Assembly: GCF_003330765.1 (NCBI RefSeq)
Contig: NZ_CP024903.1
Coordinates: forward strand, 682,001 to 746,000
Length of the DNA: 64,000 nt
Origin: Burkholderia pyrrocinia
Lineage (GTDB): Bacteria; Pseudomonadota; Gammaproteobacteria; Burkholderiales; Burkholderiaceae
Reading direction: 5' to 3'
Part shown: piece after piece, positions 1 through 9,297 of the stretch
How the letters are laid out: each line of letters starts with the position of its first letter
Numbering within the stretch: position 1 is the stretch's first letter
Program-made: the position numbers and the translations under genes
The notes under the pieces: model-generated
The model's input: the letters and a program-made list of their open reading frames with translations, nothing else
Databases searched by the model: none
What the model was told of the DNA's origin: nothing

Positions 1-564
1 GCGCGTGAGATGGCGTCGCGCTTCGGCGCGGCGTTCGAGGCGCTGCACGATGCGCGCGTCGTGACGATCGCGGCGATCAACGGCTATGCGATGGGCGGCG
101 GCCTCGAATGCGCGCTTGCGTGCGACCTGCGGATCGCCGAGACGCATGCGCAGATGGCGCTGCCCGAGCCGTCGGTCGGCCTGCTGCCGTGCGGACTCGG
201 CACGCAGACGCTGCCCTGGCTCGTCGGCGAAGGCTGGGCGAAGAAGATCATCCTGACCGGCGCGCGCGTCGACGCGGCGACGGCGCTCAGGATCGGCCTC
301 GTGGAAGACGTGGTCGACAGCGGCGCGGCGCGCGACGCGGCACTCGCGCTGGCGCGCAACGTCGCGCGGCAGAGCCCGCACGCGGTCGCGTACAGCAAGG
401 AGCTGATCGGCCTCGCGCGCCGCGGCGTGCCGCGCGGTGCGGCGCTCGCGGTCGAGCGCGAACGCTTCGTCGACCTGTTCGACACGAACGATCCGCGCGA
501 AGGCGTGGCCGCGTTTCTCGGCAAGCGTGCGCCGCAATGGCATGAGGGAGAGCAGGAACGATGA
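1..564 (+). CDS. Enoyl-CoA hydratase/isomerase family protein (5' end outside window)
   Basis: This is the C-terminal part of a crotonase-fold enzyme; the reading frame is open to the left edge, so the true start lies upstream. The visible part carries the crotonase oxyanion-hole region (NGYAMGGGLECALACDLRIA) and the helix that follows the PEPSVGLLP segment, both diagnostic of enoyl-CoA hydratases, which hydrate trans-2-enoyl-CoA in fatty acid or branched-chain amino acid breakdown. Its stop codon overlaps the start of the next gene (ATGA), so the two are translationally coupled. That next gene is a 3-hydroxyisobutyryl-CoA hydrolase, so a methacrylyl-CoA hydratase role in valine catabolism is a reasonable inference. 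Exact substrate cannot be read from sequence. Confidence 0.9.
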   Translation, partial: AREMASRFGAAFEALHDARVVTIAAINGYAMGGGLECALACDLRIAETHAQMALPEPSVGLLPCGLGTQTLPWLVGEGWAKKIILTGARVDAATALRIGLVEDVVDSGAARDAALALARNVARQSPHAVAYSKELIGLARRGVPRGAALAVERERFVDLFDTNDPREGVAAFLGKRAPQWHEGEQER

Positions 565-1700
565 GCACGCCGGTCACGACTCACGACACCTTGGCGGAGC
601 ACGCGCCCGAGGTGCTGTTCCGCGTGGTGAACCGCGTGGCGCTGATCACGCTGAACCGGCCGGCCGCGCTCAACGCGCTGTCGTACGCGATGATCGGCGA
701 GCTGGCCGCGCTGCTCGAGCGCTGCCGCAACGACGACCAGATCGTCGCGGTCGTGCTGCGCGGCGCGGGCGAGAAGGGCTTCTGCGCGGGCGGCGACGTG
801 CGCGCGCTGTACAGGATGGTGGCGCAGCGCGAAACCTGGCTGCCGTTCTTCGTCGACGAATACCGGCTCGACTACGCGATCCACACGTTTCCGAAGCCGG
901 TGGTCGCGCTGATGGACGGCGTGACGATGGGCGGCGGCATGGGCCTCGCGCAAGGCGCGGCGCTGCGCGTCGCGACCGAGCGCAGCAAGATCGCGATGCC
1001 GGAGACCCGCATCGGCCTCGTGCCGGATGTCGGCGCCACGCATTTCCTGTCGCGCATGCCGGTCGAACTCGAACTGTACGTCGGGCTGACCGGCGCGATG
1101 CTGTCGGGCGCCGACGCGCTGACCGCGAAGCTCGCGGACCTGTGCGTGCCGTCCGCGTGGCTCGATACGTTCGAAGCGCGCATCGAAGGCGTCAAGTGGG
1201 ACGGCGATGCATTGCCGGCGCTGCGCAAGGTGTTCGAGCCGCCGTGCAACGTCGTGCCGCACGCGGTGCTTGACAGCCAGATGCCATGGATCGTCCGCCA
1301 CTTCGACAAGCGTTCGACCGTCGAGCGGATCGTCGCGACGCTGACGCAGGATCTCGCGCGCGACGAGCTGTCGCGCGAGCACCGTCAGTGGCTGCAGGCG
1401 ACGCTCGACGCGCTGTCCGGCCATTCGCCGACGATGCTGCACGTGACGCGCGAAGCGCTGCTGCGCGGCCGGCAGATGACGCTCGCCGAATCGTTCCGGA
1501 TGGAGCTTGGCATCGTCGCGCGCGCGATCGAGGAAGGCGACTTCTGCGAGGGCGTGCGCGCGCATCTGGTCGACAAGGATCGCAAGCCGCGCTGGGCGCC
1601 CGCGTCGCTCGTCGAACTGCGCGCCGAACGCGTGCGGCATTTCCTGACGTCGCCATGGAAGCTGTTTGCGCATCCGCTCGCCGATCTAGGCGCCGCGTGA
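561..1700 (+). CDS. 3-hydroxyisobutyryl-CoA hydrolase family (crotonase superfamily)
   Basis: A 379-residue crotonase-fold protein, longer than ordinary enoyl-CoA hydratases (about 260) and of the usual length for 3-hydroxyisobutyryl-CoA hydrolases. The segment GVTMGGGMGLAQGAALRVAT followed by the MPETRIGLVPDVGATHFLSR region is characteristic of that subfamily, which releases CoA from 3-hydroxyisobutyryl-CoA in valine degradation. The ATG overlaps the stop of the preceding hydratase by 4 bp. A strong palindrome just after the stop probably ends the transcript. Confusion with a plain enoyl-CoA hydratase is possible but the length and C-terminal extension argue against it. Confidence 0.88.
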   Translation: MSTPVTTHDTLAEHAPEVLFRVVNRVALITLNRPAALNALSYAMIGELAALLERCRNDDQIVAVVLRGAGEKGFCAGGDVRALYRMVAQRETWLPFFVDEYRLDYAIHTFPKPVVALMDGVTMGGGMGLAQGAALRVATERSKIAMPETRIGLVPDVGATHFLSRMPVELELYVGLTGAMLSGADALTAKLADLCVPSAWLDTFEARIEGVKWDGDALPALRKVFEPPCNVVPHAVLDSQMPWIVRHFDKRSTVERIVATLTQDLARDELSREHRQWLQATLDALSGHSPTMLHVTREALLRGRQMTLAESFRMELGIVARAIEEGDFCEGVRAHLVDKDRKPRWAPASLVELRAERVRHFLTSPWKLFAHPLADLGAA

Positions 1701-1704
1701 TTGC

Positions 1705-1732
1705 CCGACGCGCCGCGCGGCGCGTCGGTTTC
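1705..1732. terminator. Palindromic terminator between convergent genes
   Basis: A perfect 24-bp palindrome with arms CCGACGCGCC and GGCGCGTCGG around GCGC, followed on the plus strand by a short T-rich stretch (TTTCAATT). It lies between the plus-strand hydrolase gene and the minus-strand LysR gene that ends at 1741, so it could serve both directions. Confidence 0.6.
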
Positions 1733-1740
1733 AATTCGTC

Positions 1741-2646
1741 CTAGCGCTCGATCATCGGCGGAACCGCCTGCGCAAGCGCGTCGATCACGCAGCGTGTCTT
1801 GCGCGGCAGGTAGCGCGTCTTCGGCCAGAGCGCGTGAATGTCGCCTTCGCAGACGAAGCAGCGGTCGAGTACGACCGTCATCTCGCCGCGCTTCACGTAG
1901 TAATCGAGCAGCCAGCTCGGCAGCCACGCGATCCCGAACCCCGACGCGCCGGCCGTCGCGATCGCCTGCACGTCGTCGAAACTCAGTTGATGCTGCATGT
2001 CGACGCGTACCGTCGAGCCGTCCGGCGCACGCAGGTCCCACGGCTGCGGCACGCCCGAGCGTGAATACGCGATCGTCCGGTGGTGCTTCAGATCGTCGAG
2101 CGTCTTCGGCATGCCGTGGCGGGCGAGATACGACGGCGCCGCGCCGAGGCTGCCGTATTGCGTGCCGAGCCGCCGCACCGCGAGGCTCGTGCTGTCGGCG
2201 AGCGTGCCGATCCGCACCGCGAGGTCGATGCCTTCCTCGACGAGATCGACGAAGCGGTCGGTGATCGACACGTCGATCCGCAGGTGCGGATAGGTGCGCG
2301 CGAGGTCGAGCACGATGGGCGTCACGCAGTGGTGCCCGAACGCGAGCGGCACGCTCAGCCGCAGCTTGCCGCGCGCCTCGTGGCGGCCGCAATCGAGATC
2401 GGCTTCCGCCGCTTCCAGTTCCGACAGCGCGCGCACGCAGCGGTCGTAGTACGCCTGGCCGTCGTCGGTCAGGCTCTGGCTGCGCGTCGTGCGCTGCAAG
2501 AGCCGCGCGCCGAGCCGCTTCTCGAGCCGCGCGACCGCCTTGCCGACCGCCGAGCGCGTCATGTCGAGCCGCTCCGCGGCGAGCGCGAAGCTGCCCGATT
2601 CCACCACCTGGACGAAGGTCGTCACGCCGTCGAGTCTGTCGGTCAT
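1741..2646 (-). CDS. LysR family transcriptional regulator
   Basis: A 301-residue LysR-type regulator. The N-terminal winged helix-turn-helix covers about residues 5-65 (FVQVVESGSFALAAERLDMT, then SAVGKAVARLEKRLGARLL), followed by a type 2 periplasmic-binding-like effector domain from about residue 90. It is divergent from the MFS exporter whose start is about 180 bp away, an arrangement typical for a LysR protein controlling its neighbour. The shared spacer carries an inverted repeat (TCCCCA at 2676 and TGGGGA at 2705) that could be its operator. The effector is unknown. Confidence 0.9.
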   Translation of the reverse strand: MTDRLDGVTTFVQVVESGSFALAAERLDMTRSAVGKAVARLEKRLGARLLQRTTRSQSLTDDGQAYYDRCVRALSELEAAEADLDCGRHEARGKLRLSVPLAFGHHCVTPIVLDLARTYPHLRIDVSITDRFVDLVEEGIDLAVRIGTLADSTSLAVRRLGTQYGSLGAAPSYLARHGMPKTLDDLKHHRTIAYSRSGVPQPWDLRAPDGSTVRVDMQHQLSFDDVQAIATAGASGFGIAWLPSWLLDYYVKRGEMTVVLDRCFVCEGDIHALWPKTRYLPRKTRCVIDALAQAVPPMIER

Positions 2647-2675
2647 GGAAGGTCGCGCTGATTGAGTCCTGTGAT

Positions 2676-2710
2676 TCCCCAGTTCGAAGAAATGTACGCG
2701 TCAATGGGGA
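2676..2710. promoter_or_regulatory. Inverted repeat in LysR-MFS intergenic region
   Basis: Arms TCCCCA (2676-2681) and TGGGGA (2705-2710) lie in the divergent spacer between the LysR gene and the MFS gene, with a TATAGT hexamer at 2724-2729 that could be a -10 element reading toward the MFS gene. No good -35 is visible. The operator assignment is inference from position and symmetry. Confidence 0.3.
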
Positions 2711-2826
2711 GGGAAATTCTCACTATAGTACCGATTCCCGCTCAGCGCGCGTCGCCGGCCGTGCGCGGCGAATCTTCTTCGATCTGGAGGCGCGCGCGGC
2801 CCGTTGCGGGTCGCCGCGCAATACGC

Positions 2827-4365
2827 ATGACGCTATCCGACTCCCGCAGGAATGCGGTCGCGCTCGCGGCCGTTTGTCTCACGTCGCTGATGTTCGGCCT
2901 CGAAATCTCGAGCGTGCCGGTGATCCTGCCGACGCTCGAACACGTGCTGCATGGCGATTTCAACGGCATGCAGTGGATCATGAACGCGTACACGATCGCG
3001 TGCACGACGGTGCTGATGGCGGCCGGCACGCTTGCCGACCGGTTCGACCGCAAGCGCGTGTACGTGATCGGCACCGTGCTGTTCGGCGCGACGTCGCTGC
3101 TGTGCGGGCTCGCGCCGAACGTGCCGGTGCTCGTCGCGGGCCGGCTGTTGCAGGGCGCCAGTGGCGGCGCGATGCTGATCTGCCAGATTGCCGTGCTGTC
3201 GCACCAGTTCCGCGAGGGCCGCGAGCGCGGCCGCGCGTTCGGGATCTGGGGGATCGTGTTCGGGATCGGGCTCGGTTTCGGGCCGATCGTCGGCGGTGCG
3301 ATCGTCGCGCTGGCGAGCTGGCCGTGGGTGTTCCTCGTCCATGCGCCGCTCGCGGCCGTCGCGCTCGCGCTGATCGGCGGCGCGGTGCAGGAGTCGCGCG
3401 ATCCGCACGCGGGCACGCTCGACGTCGCGGGCATCGTCACGCTGTCGCTCGCGGTGCTCGGTCTCGCGTTCTACATCACGCAGGGCGCGGAGCTCGGGCT
3501 GACGAGCGTGGCCGGCCTCGGCGTGCTCGGCGCGACCGTGCTTGCACTGGCCGGCTTCTTCGTCGCGGAACGTGCCAGCGCGCGGCCGATGTTCGACTTC
3601 TCCGTGTTCCGGATTCGCGCGTTCACCGGCGCGATCTTCGGCTCGATGGGGATGAACTTCAGCTTCTGGCCGTTCATGATCTACCTGCCGATCTGGTTCC
3701 AGGTCGCGCTCGGCTACGACAGCGTGACGGCCGGCCTCGCGTTGCTCGCGTACACGCTGCCGACGCTGGTCGTGCCGCCGTTCGGCGAACGGCTCGCGCT
3801 GCGCTACGGGCCGGGTGTCGTGATCCCGGGCGGCCTGTTCACGATCGCGGCCGGCTTCGCGCTGATGCGGCTCGGCAGCGCGGCCGGGCACGCGAGCTGG
3901 CTCACGATGCTGCCCGGCTGCGCGATCGCCGGCATCGGGCTCGGGCTCACGAACACGCCCGTCACCAACACGACCACAGGCGCGGTGCCGAGCGCGCGGG
4001 CCGGGATGGCATCGGGCATCGACATGAGCGCGCGGATGATCTCGCTCGCGCTGAATATTGCGATGATGGGCTTCGTGCTGGTCGCGGGGATCGTCGCGAG
4101 CCTGAAGGCCGGTGTCGCGGGCGCGGTCGATGGCAGCGCGCTGCGTACGCTCGCGCAGGAAATCGCATCGGGCCGCACCGACGGGCTGCAGGCGATTGCA
4201 CCGGCGCTCGCCCAGGCCGACCCGACCGGCGCGGCACTGCACGCGGCGCTCGTGCACGGGTTCGGCTGGGTGATGGTGTACGGCGCGGCGGGCGTGGCCG
4301 TGCTCGCGACGGCGAGCGCGGTGGCGTTCGCGCCGGCGCGGCGTGGGGCGGCCGTGTGCGAGTGA
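2827..4365 (+). CDS. MFS transporter, DHA2 (EmrB/QacA-like) family
   Basis: A 512-residue integral membrane protein with about 14 predicted hydrophobic segments. The MFS signature between the second and third segments is present (GTLADRFDRKR), as is the RLLQGASGGA segment seen in drug:H+ antiporters of the DHA2 group, which usually export toxic compounds. The ATG at 2827 is chosen because the hydrophobic N-terminus starts shortly after it; an upstream in-frame start at 2662 would add about 55 residues of arginine-rich, non-membrane sequence. It is divergent from a LysR gene and converges with the outer membrane factor gene 15 bp away. Substrate unknown. Confidence 0.88.
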   Translation: MTLSDSRRNAVALAAVCLTSLMFGLEISSVPVILPTLEHVLHGDFNGMQWIMNAYTIACTTVLMAAGTLADRFDRKRVYVIGTVLFGATSLLCGLAPNVPVLVAGRLLQGASGGAMLICQIAVLSHQFREGRERGRAFGIWGIVFGIGLGFGPIVGGAIVALASWPWVFLVHAPLAAVALALIGGAVQESRDPHAGTLDVAGIVTLSLAVLGLAFYITQGAELGLTSVAGLGVLGATVLALAGFFVAERASARPMFDFSVFRIRAFTGAIFGSMGMNFSFWPFMIYLPIWFQVALGYDSVTAGLALLAYTLPTLVVPPFGERLALRYGPGVVIPGGLFTIAAGFALMRLGSAAGHASWLTMLPGCAIAGIGLGLTNTPVTNTTTGAVPSARAGMASGIDMSARMISLALNIAMMGFVLVAGIVASLKAGVAGAVDGSALRTLAQEIASGRTDGLQAIAPALAQADPTGAALHAALVHGFGWVMVYGAAGVAVLATASAVAFAPARRGAAVCE

Positions 4366-4380
4366 TGCCGGGCGCGACGG

Positions 4381-5754
4381 TCAGGACATGCCGCCGCCGA
4401 GCGCGCGGTACAGCGTCATCTGGTTGTTGAGCCGGTTCAGCCGGGTCAGCTCGTTGGCGCTTTGCGCGTTCCTCAACACCTGCTGCTGGTCGAGCCACGG
4501 CTGCACGGCGGTCGCGCCGGCCGCGAACCGCGCGGCGGCAAGCTGCTCGGCGCGCTGCGCCTGGGCCAGCGACAGCGCGCGCTGTTCGGCCTCGCGCTCG
4601 AGCTGCACGCGCGCCGACAGCGCATTCTCGACTTCCGCGAGCGCCGTGTAGAGCCGCTGGCGGAACCCGACGACGGCTTCCTCGTACTGCGTCTTCGACA
4701 CCTTGATCTGCAGTTGCATCGTGTTCCACTGGATGAACGGCAGCGCAAGGCCGAGCCCGAGCGTGCCGACCGGATTCGCGAGCACGCGCTCGAGGCTCGT
4801 GCTCGACGTGCCGGCGGTGCCGGTCAGCGTGAAGGTCGGGTAGAAGCTGGTGCGCGTCGCGTCGACCTGCGCGAGCGATTCGCGCAGCCGGAATTCCGCC
4901 GCGCGCAGGTCGGGGCGCCGGCCGATCAGGCTGGCCGGCAGACCGGCCGCGACGTCCGGCGGCGGCGCGTCCGGCAGCGCCGACGGTTCGGCGGCGCGCT
5001 GCTGCGGCGGCCGGTCGAACAGGATCGCGAGCGCGTGGCGGTTTTCGGTGCGCTGCTGGATCAGTTGCGTCTGCGCGGCGCGTTGCGCGGACAGGCTCTG
5101 TTCGGCCTGCGCGAGATCGAGCCCCGACACGGCGCCGGCCGCGTGCCGCGACCGGACGACCGCGAGCGTCCGCGCCGCATACGCGATGTTCGCGTCGCCG
5201 AGCGCGATCTGCCGATTCAGATAGCCGATCTGCCAGTACAGCGACGCCGTCGTGCCGATCAGCGACAGCCGCGCGGCTTCGAGATCGGCCGCCGTTGCGT
5301 CGGCTTCCCAATGCGCGGCATCGCGCAACGCGGCCAGCCGGCCCCACAGGTCGATTTCATAGCTGAGCGAACCGTTGACGCCGCTCGACCGGCTGATCCG
5401 GTGCGTATCGAGCGTGCGCGAGACGGCGCCGTTCGCGCCGAGCGACACGGCGGGCGTCAGGTTCGTGTCGACGAGCCCGGCCTGCAGTTGCGCGCGATAC
5501 ACGCGTATCGCCGCGATCGAGAGGTCGTTGTTGGCGCGCAGCGCGTCGTCGATCAGCCGGTCGAGTTGCGGATCGCCGAAGCTGCGCCACCAGTCGCGCG
5601 TCGTGGCCGGCGCGTTGGCGGAGACCGGCGCCGCCCAGTTCGCGGGCATCGCGACGGCGGGCAACGGCTCGTGGCGCGTGGCCGTGCAGCCGGCCAGCAG
5701 CGCGGCGGCGCACGCGCATGCGACCAGGCGGCGAAGCGGTGAGGAATGCGTCAT
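4381..5754 (-). CDS. Outer membrane factor lipoprotein, NodT/OprM family
   Basis: A 457-residue TolC-fold efflux channel. The N-terminus is a lipoprotein signal with the lipobox LLAGC (Cys23), and the mature part has the two-fold repeat of outer membrane efflux proteins, including a SYEIDLWGRL segment typical of NodT-like factors and the paired APxx-x-IGRRPDLRAAE region. It is the third gene of a macA-macB-OMF transcript on the minus strand, separated from macB by 11 bp. It would supply the outer membrane duct for the MacAB complex, replacing the shared TolC used by enterobacteria. Confidence 0.92.
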   Translation of the reverse strand: MTHSSPLRRLVACACAAALLAGCTATRHEPLPAVAMPANWAAPVSANAPATTRDWWRSFGDPQLDRLIDDALRANNDLSIAAIRVYRAQLQAGLVDTNLTPAVSLGANGAVSRTLDTHRISRSSGVNGSLSYEIDLWGRLAALRDAAHWEADATAADLEAARLSLIGTTASLYWQIGYLNRQIALGDANIAYAARTLAVVRSRHAAGAVSGLDLAQAEQSLSAQRAAQTQLIQQRTENRHALAILFDRPPQQRAAEPSALPDAPPPDVAAGLPASLIGRRPDLRAAEFRLRESLAQVDATRTSFYPTFTLTGTAGTSSTSLERVLANPVGTLGLGLALPFIQWNTMQLQIKVSKTQYEEAVVGFRQRLYTALAEVENALSARVQLEREAEQRALSLAQAQRAEQLAAARFAAGATAVQPWLDQQQVLRNAQSANELTRLNRLNNQMTLYRALGGGMS

Positions 5755-5765
5755 GGCGGGCTCCG

Positions 5766-7796
5766 TCAGTCGCGCGCGAGCGCATCGATCGGATCGAGCC
5801 GCGACGCGTTGCGCGCGGGCATGAAACCGAATATCACACCGGTGAGCGTCGAGCAGACGAACGCCGTCACGATCGCGCCGGCGGAAAACACCATCTTCCA
5901 TTGCGCGACGAACATCGAGAACACCGCGCCGAGCCCGAACGACAGCGCGATGCCGATCGTGCCGCCGAGCAGGCAGACGAGCACGGCCTCGACGAGAAAC
6001 TGCTGCAGGATGTCGGACTGGCGCGCGCCGACCGCCATCCGGATGCCGATTTCGCGTGTGCGCTCGGTGACCGACACGAGCATGATGTTCATCACGCCGA
6101 TCCCGCCGACGACGAGCGAGATCACGGCGATCAGCGACAGCAGCAGCGTCAGCGACTGGCCGGTCTTCTCGACGGTCTTGACCACGCTGTCCATGTTGTA
6201 CGTGAAGAAGTCCTTGCGGCCGTGGCGCTGGATCATCAGCTTTTCGAGGCTTTTTTCGGCGGCCGCGCTCGGCTGTCCGTCGCGCACGCGCACGGTGATG
6301 CTGTCGAGATGGCGCTGGCCGAACAGGCGCCCGCTCGCCGTCGTGTACGGCACCCAGACGTTCAGGCTCTTCACGCTGCCGAACGCGCTCTTCTTGTCGG
6401 CCGTGACGCCGATCACGACGCACGGCACGTTGTCGACCAGGATCACTTCGCCGACCGGATTGCGCGTCGCGCCGAACAGCTTGCGGCGTGTGTTCTGGTC
6501 GATCACGGCCACCTGCGCCTGGCGGCGCACCGCGTCCTCGTCGAATGCGACGCCCAGCGCGAAACGCATCCCGCGCGCCTGGAAGAAGCGGTCGCCGACG
6601 CCGCTCACGAGCGCGTTGACGTCGATGTTGCGGTAGCGCAGCAGCAGCGTGCGCGACGTCTCGGGCGTTGCGCTGTCGATGTACGGCTGCTCGGCGAGCG
6701 CGGCGACATCGGCGGGCACGAGGGTCTGGATCGTGTCGGCGCGGCTGTCGCCCCAGTCGGTGCCCGGATAGACGTTGATCGTGTTCGTGCCGATGCTGCC
6801 GATCTCGTCGAGCATGTAGCGCTTCGCGCCTTCGCCGATCGCGACGATCGACACGACCGACGTGATGCCGATGATGATGCCGAGCATCGTCAGCAGCGTG
6901 CGCAGCCGGTGCGATACGAGCGCGATCCACGCCATCCGGCAGGCCTCGGCGAAGCGGCCGGTGCCAGCCGCGAAACGCCGCGCGCGCGTGCCGGTGTCCG
7001 CGTCGGCGTCGGCGGGCGGCGGACTGTCTTGGCGATCGCGTGCGGACGGCGCGCCGGCTGTCGCTTCGGCTGCGTCGACGCCGGCTTTCGCGAGTGCCTC
7101 CGCGTAGTGGCGATTCGGCCGGTCGGAGACGATCTCGCCGTCGCTGATCTCGATGATGCGCCGCGCATGGCGCGCGACGGCCTGGTCGTGCGTGACGATG
7201 ACGATCGTATGGCCGAGCGCGTTCAGCTCGTGCAGGATGCGGATCACGTCCTGACCGCTTTTCGTGTCGAGCGCGCCGGTCGGTTCGTCGGCGAGGATCA
7301 CCTGGCCGCCGTTCATCAGCGCGCGTGCAATGCTCACGCGCTGCTGCTGGCCGCCGGACAGTTGCCCGGGCCGGTGGTGCGCGCGATCGGCGAGCCCGAG
7401 GCGCGCGAGCAGCGCGCGTGCGCGTTCGTGCCGCTCCGCGCGGGTGGTGCCCGCGTAGATCGCGGGCATTTCGAGGTTCGCGACCGCGTCGACGTGCGGC
7501 AGCAGGTGATAGCGCTGGAACACGAAGCCGAAGTGCTCGCGGCGCAGCTGCGCGAGTTCGTCGCTGTCGAGCATGTGCGTGTCGCGTCCGCCGACCGTAT
7601 AGGTGCCTTCGCTCGGATGATCGAGGCAGCCGAGGATGTTCATCAGCGTCGACTTGCCGGAACCCGACGCGCCGACGATCGCGACGATCTCGCCCGCGTC
7701 GATCGACAGGTTGACGTTGTTCAGGACGACGACGTCCTTGTCGCCGGCCGGAAAGCGTCGCGTGACGGCAGCGAGTTTCAGCAGGGGCTGGCTCAT
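5766..7796 (-). CDS. macB: Macrolide/peptide export ATP-binding/permease protein MacB
   Basis: A 676-residue fusion of an ABC ATPase and a MacB-type permease, the normal MacB layout. The ATPase has Walker [10 protein letters not shown] (residues 42-50), the LSGGQ signature (146-150) and Walker [13 protein letters not shown] (166-177). A variable linker is followed by one membrane helix near residue 290, a large periplasmic domain, and three C-terminal helices. MacB works as a mechanotransmitter that drives substrates from periplasm through the outer membrane factor. The start codon lies 2 bp after the macA stop, so the two are tightly coupled. The linker between the ATPase and the first helix is unusually long and low in complexity. 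Confidence 0.94.
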   Translation of the reverse strand: MSQPLLKLAAVTRRFPAGDKDVVVLNNVNLSIDAGEIVAIVGASGSGKSTLMNILGCLDHPSEGTYTVGGRDTHMLDSDELAQLRREHFGFVFQRYHLLPHVDAVANLEMPAIYAGTTRAERHERARALLARLGLADRAHHRPGQLSGGQQQRVSIARALMNGGQVILADEPTGALDTKSGQDVIRILHELNALGHTIVIVTHDQAVARHARRIIEISDGEIVSDRPNRHYAEALAKAGVDAAEATAGAPSARDRQDSPPPADADADTGTRARRFAAGTGRFAEACRMAWIALVSHRLRTLLTMLGIIIGITSVVSIVAIGEGAKRYMLDEIGSIGTNTINVYPGTDWGDSRADTIQTLVPADVAALAEQPYIDSATPETSRTLLLRYRNIDVNALVSGVGDRFFQARGMRFALGVAFDEDAVRRQAQVAVIDQNTRRKLFGATRNPVGEVILVDNVPCVVIGVTADKKSAFGSVKSLNVWVPYTTASGRLFGQRHLDSITVRVRDGQPSAAAEKSLEKLMIQRHGRKDFFTYNMDSVVKTVEKTGQSLTLLLSLIAVISLVVGGIGVMNIMLVSVTERTREIGIRMAVGARQSDILQQFLVEAVLVCLLGGTIGIALSFGLGAVFSMFVAQWKMVFSAGAIVTAFVCSTLTGVIFGFMPARNASRLDPIDALARD

Positions 7797-7798
7797 CG

Positions 7799-8992
7799 TC
7801 ACACCACGTCCGCCAGCGGCGCGTGCTCGTCCGCGGCGGCTTCGCCGATCACGACGCGCTCGCCGTCCTTCAGGCCCGCCAGCACCTCGACGCGCACGTT
7901 GTTGTTGATGCCGATGCGAATGTTGCGCGTTTCCGTGCTGCCGTCGGCGCGCAGCACGCGGACCGCATGGGTGCCGTCCTTGCGCTTCTCGCCGAGTGCG
8001 GCGGCCGGAATGCTGAGCGCGTTGCGCGCATTGCCGAGCACGATGTTGACCTGCGCGGTCATCGAAATGCGCAGCCGATGCTCGGGATTCGGCACTTCGA
8101 ACAGTGCGTTGTAGAACACGGCGGAGTTTGGTTTCGTGCCGCCGCCTGCGCCGCCGCCGAGCGAGCTCTGCGCGTCGGCGAAGTTCTGCGGCGCCGGCTC
8201 GGTCGCGCGCAGCTTGCCGTAGTGGCGCTTGTCCGGTTCGCCGAGGATCGTGAAATACGCGGTCTGGCCGGCGTGCACGCGGATCACGTCGGCTTCCGAG
8301 ACCTGCGCCTTCACGGTCATCGTGTCGAGATCCGCGAGCTTCAGGATCACCGGCGCCTGCTGCTGCGCGATCACGGTCTGGCCTTCCTGCGTGACGATCG
8401 CGACGACTTCGCCGTCGATCGGTGCGACGATGCGCGTGTAGCCGAGGTTGGCCTGCGCGGTCTCGATCTGGATGCGTGCCGAGCGGATCTGCGCGGAGAG
8501 CGACGCGAGGGTCGCGCGCTGTACGTCGAGCGTTGCGCGCGCGGCCTCGAACGACTCGCGCGACGTCGCATCGTCGGGCAGCATCGCCTGCTGGCGCCGG
8601 AATGCGAGTTCCGCCTGCGTCAGTTGTGCGGCGGTCGATTGCTGCTGCGCGCGCAGGCTCTCTTCGCTGGCGCGCGCCTGGCGCAGCGCGTTTTCCGAGA
8701 TCACGGGATCGATTTCGGCGAGCCACTGACCCTTCGCCACCTTGTCGCCGAGTTTGACCTTCAACGTCTTCAACTGCCCGGAAACCTGTGCGCCGACGTC
8801 GACCTGCTTGAACGCCTGCAGAGCGCCAGTCGCGAGCACGGCGTTCTCGAGATCGCCACGCGTGACGGGTGCGGACAAGTACTGCGGATGCTTGTCGGGC
8901 GCGCAGGCCTTCAGTGCGACGCCGGCGGCGATCGCGACGATGGTCAGGGTAGCCAGCACGATGCGCCGGCGGCGATGGGTCTTCTGGGTCAT
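7799..8992 (-). CDS. macA: MacA-type periplasmic adaptor (membrane fusion protein)
   Basis: A 397-residue membrane fusion protein and the first gene of the efflux operon. A single N-terminal membrane anchor (about residues 11-29) is followed by a split lipoyl domain (VDVGAQVSGQLKTLKVKLGD and later IVAPIDGEVV), a long alpha-helical hairpin rich in Ala, Gln and Arg, and beta-barrel and membrane-proximal domains. It would bridge MacB to the NodT-like channel encoded downstream. An insert GGGAGGG near residue 250 is a local Gly-rich loop seen in many proteobacterial MacA proteins. Confidence 0.93.
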   Translation of the reverse strand: MTQKTHRRRRIVLATLTIVAIAAGVALKACAPDKHPQYLSAPVTRGDLENAVLATGALQAFKQVDVGAQVSGQLKTLKVKLGDKVAKGQWLAEIDPVISENALRQARASEESLRAQQQSTAAQLTQAELAFRRQQAMLPDDATSRESFEAARATLDVQRATLASLSAQIRSARIQIETAQANLGYTRIVAPIDGEVVAIVTQEGQTVIAQQQAPVILKLADLDTMTVKAQVSEADVIRVHAGQTAYFTILGEPDKRHYGKLRATEPAPQNFADAQSSLGGGAGGGTKPNSAVFYNALFEVPNPEHRLRISMTAQVNIVLGNARNALSIPAAALGEKRKDGTHAVRVLRADGSTETRNIRIGINNNVRVEVLAGLKDGERVVIGEAAADEHAPLADVV

Positions 8993-9297
8993 GAGAACGC
9001 TGCGAGGATGAAGCGATGCCGGCGATGCGTGCGGCCGAGCGGGACGATCCGGTCGGCGTCGCATGCCGGGCGTGTTGCCCGCGACGGAATCCGCGTACGC
9101 ATCGCGCGGGCGTGCCGAATCGAATCAGGCGCTCATGGTAAGCGAGGAATTCGCGCCAAATCGTGTGGAAATTGTGCTGAATTGTGCGAGCACCGCGCCG
9201 GAGCGGGGGCCGGGCGGCGTCATTGTTGCGATCTGTGAACGCGGCGGGGAAGCAGCGGAGAAGGGGACGCGGGCTGGTGCGTGTCCGGCGGCCCGCG
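8993..9297. other. Intergenic region upstream of macA
   Basis: About 305 bp without a convincing gene. It must contain the promoter of the minus-strand macAB-OMF operon. The central part (about 9135-9190) is AT-richer than its surroundings and holds two copies of ATTGTG close together. No clear operator or terminator was recognised. Confidence 0.5.

Noticed and set aside
84..1673. A 529-codon minus-strand frame opposite the crotonase genes
   Set aside because: Arg/His-rich shadow frame over two well-supported genes, with no domain signature.
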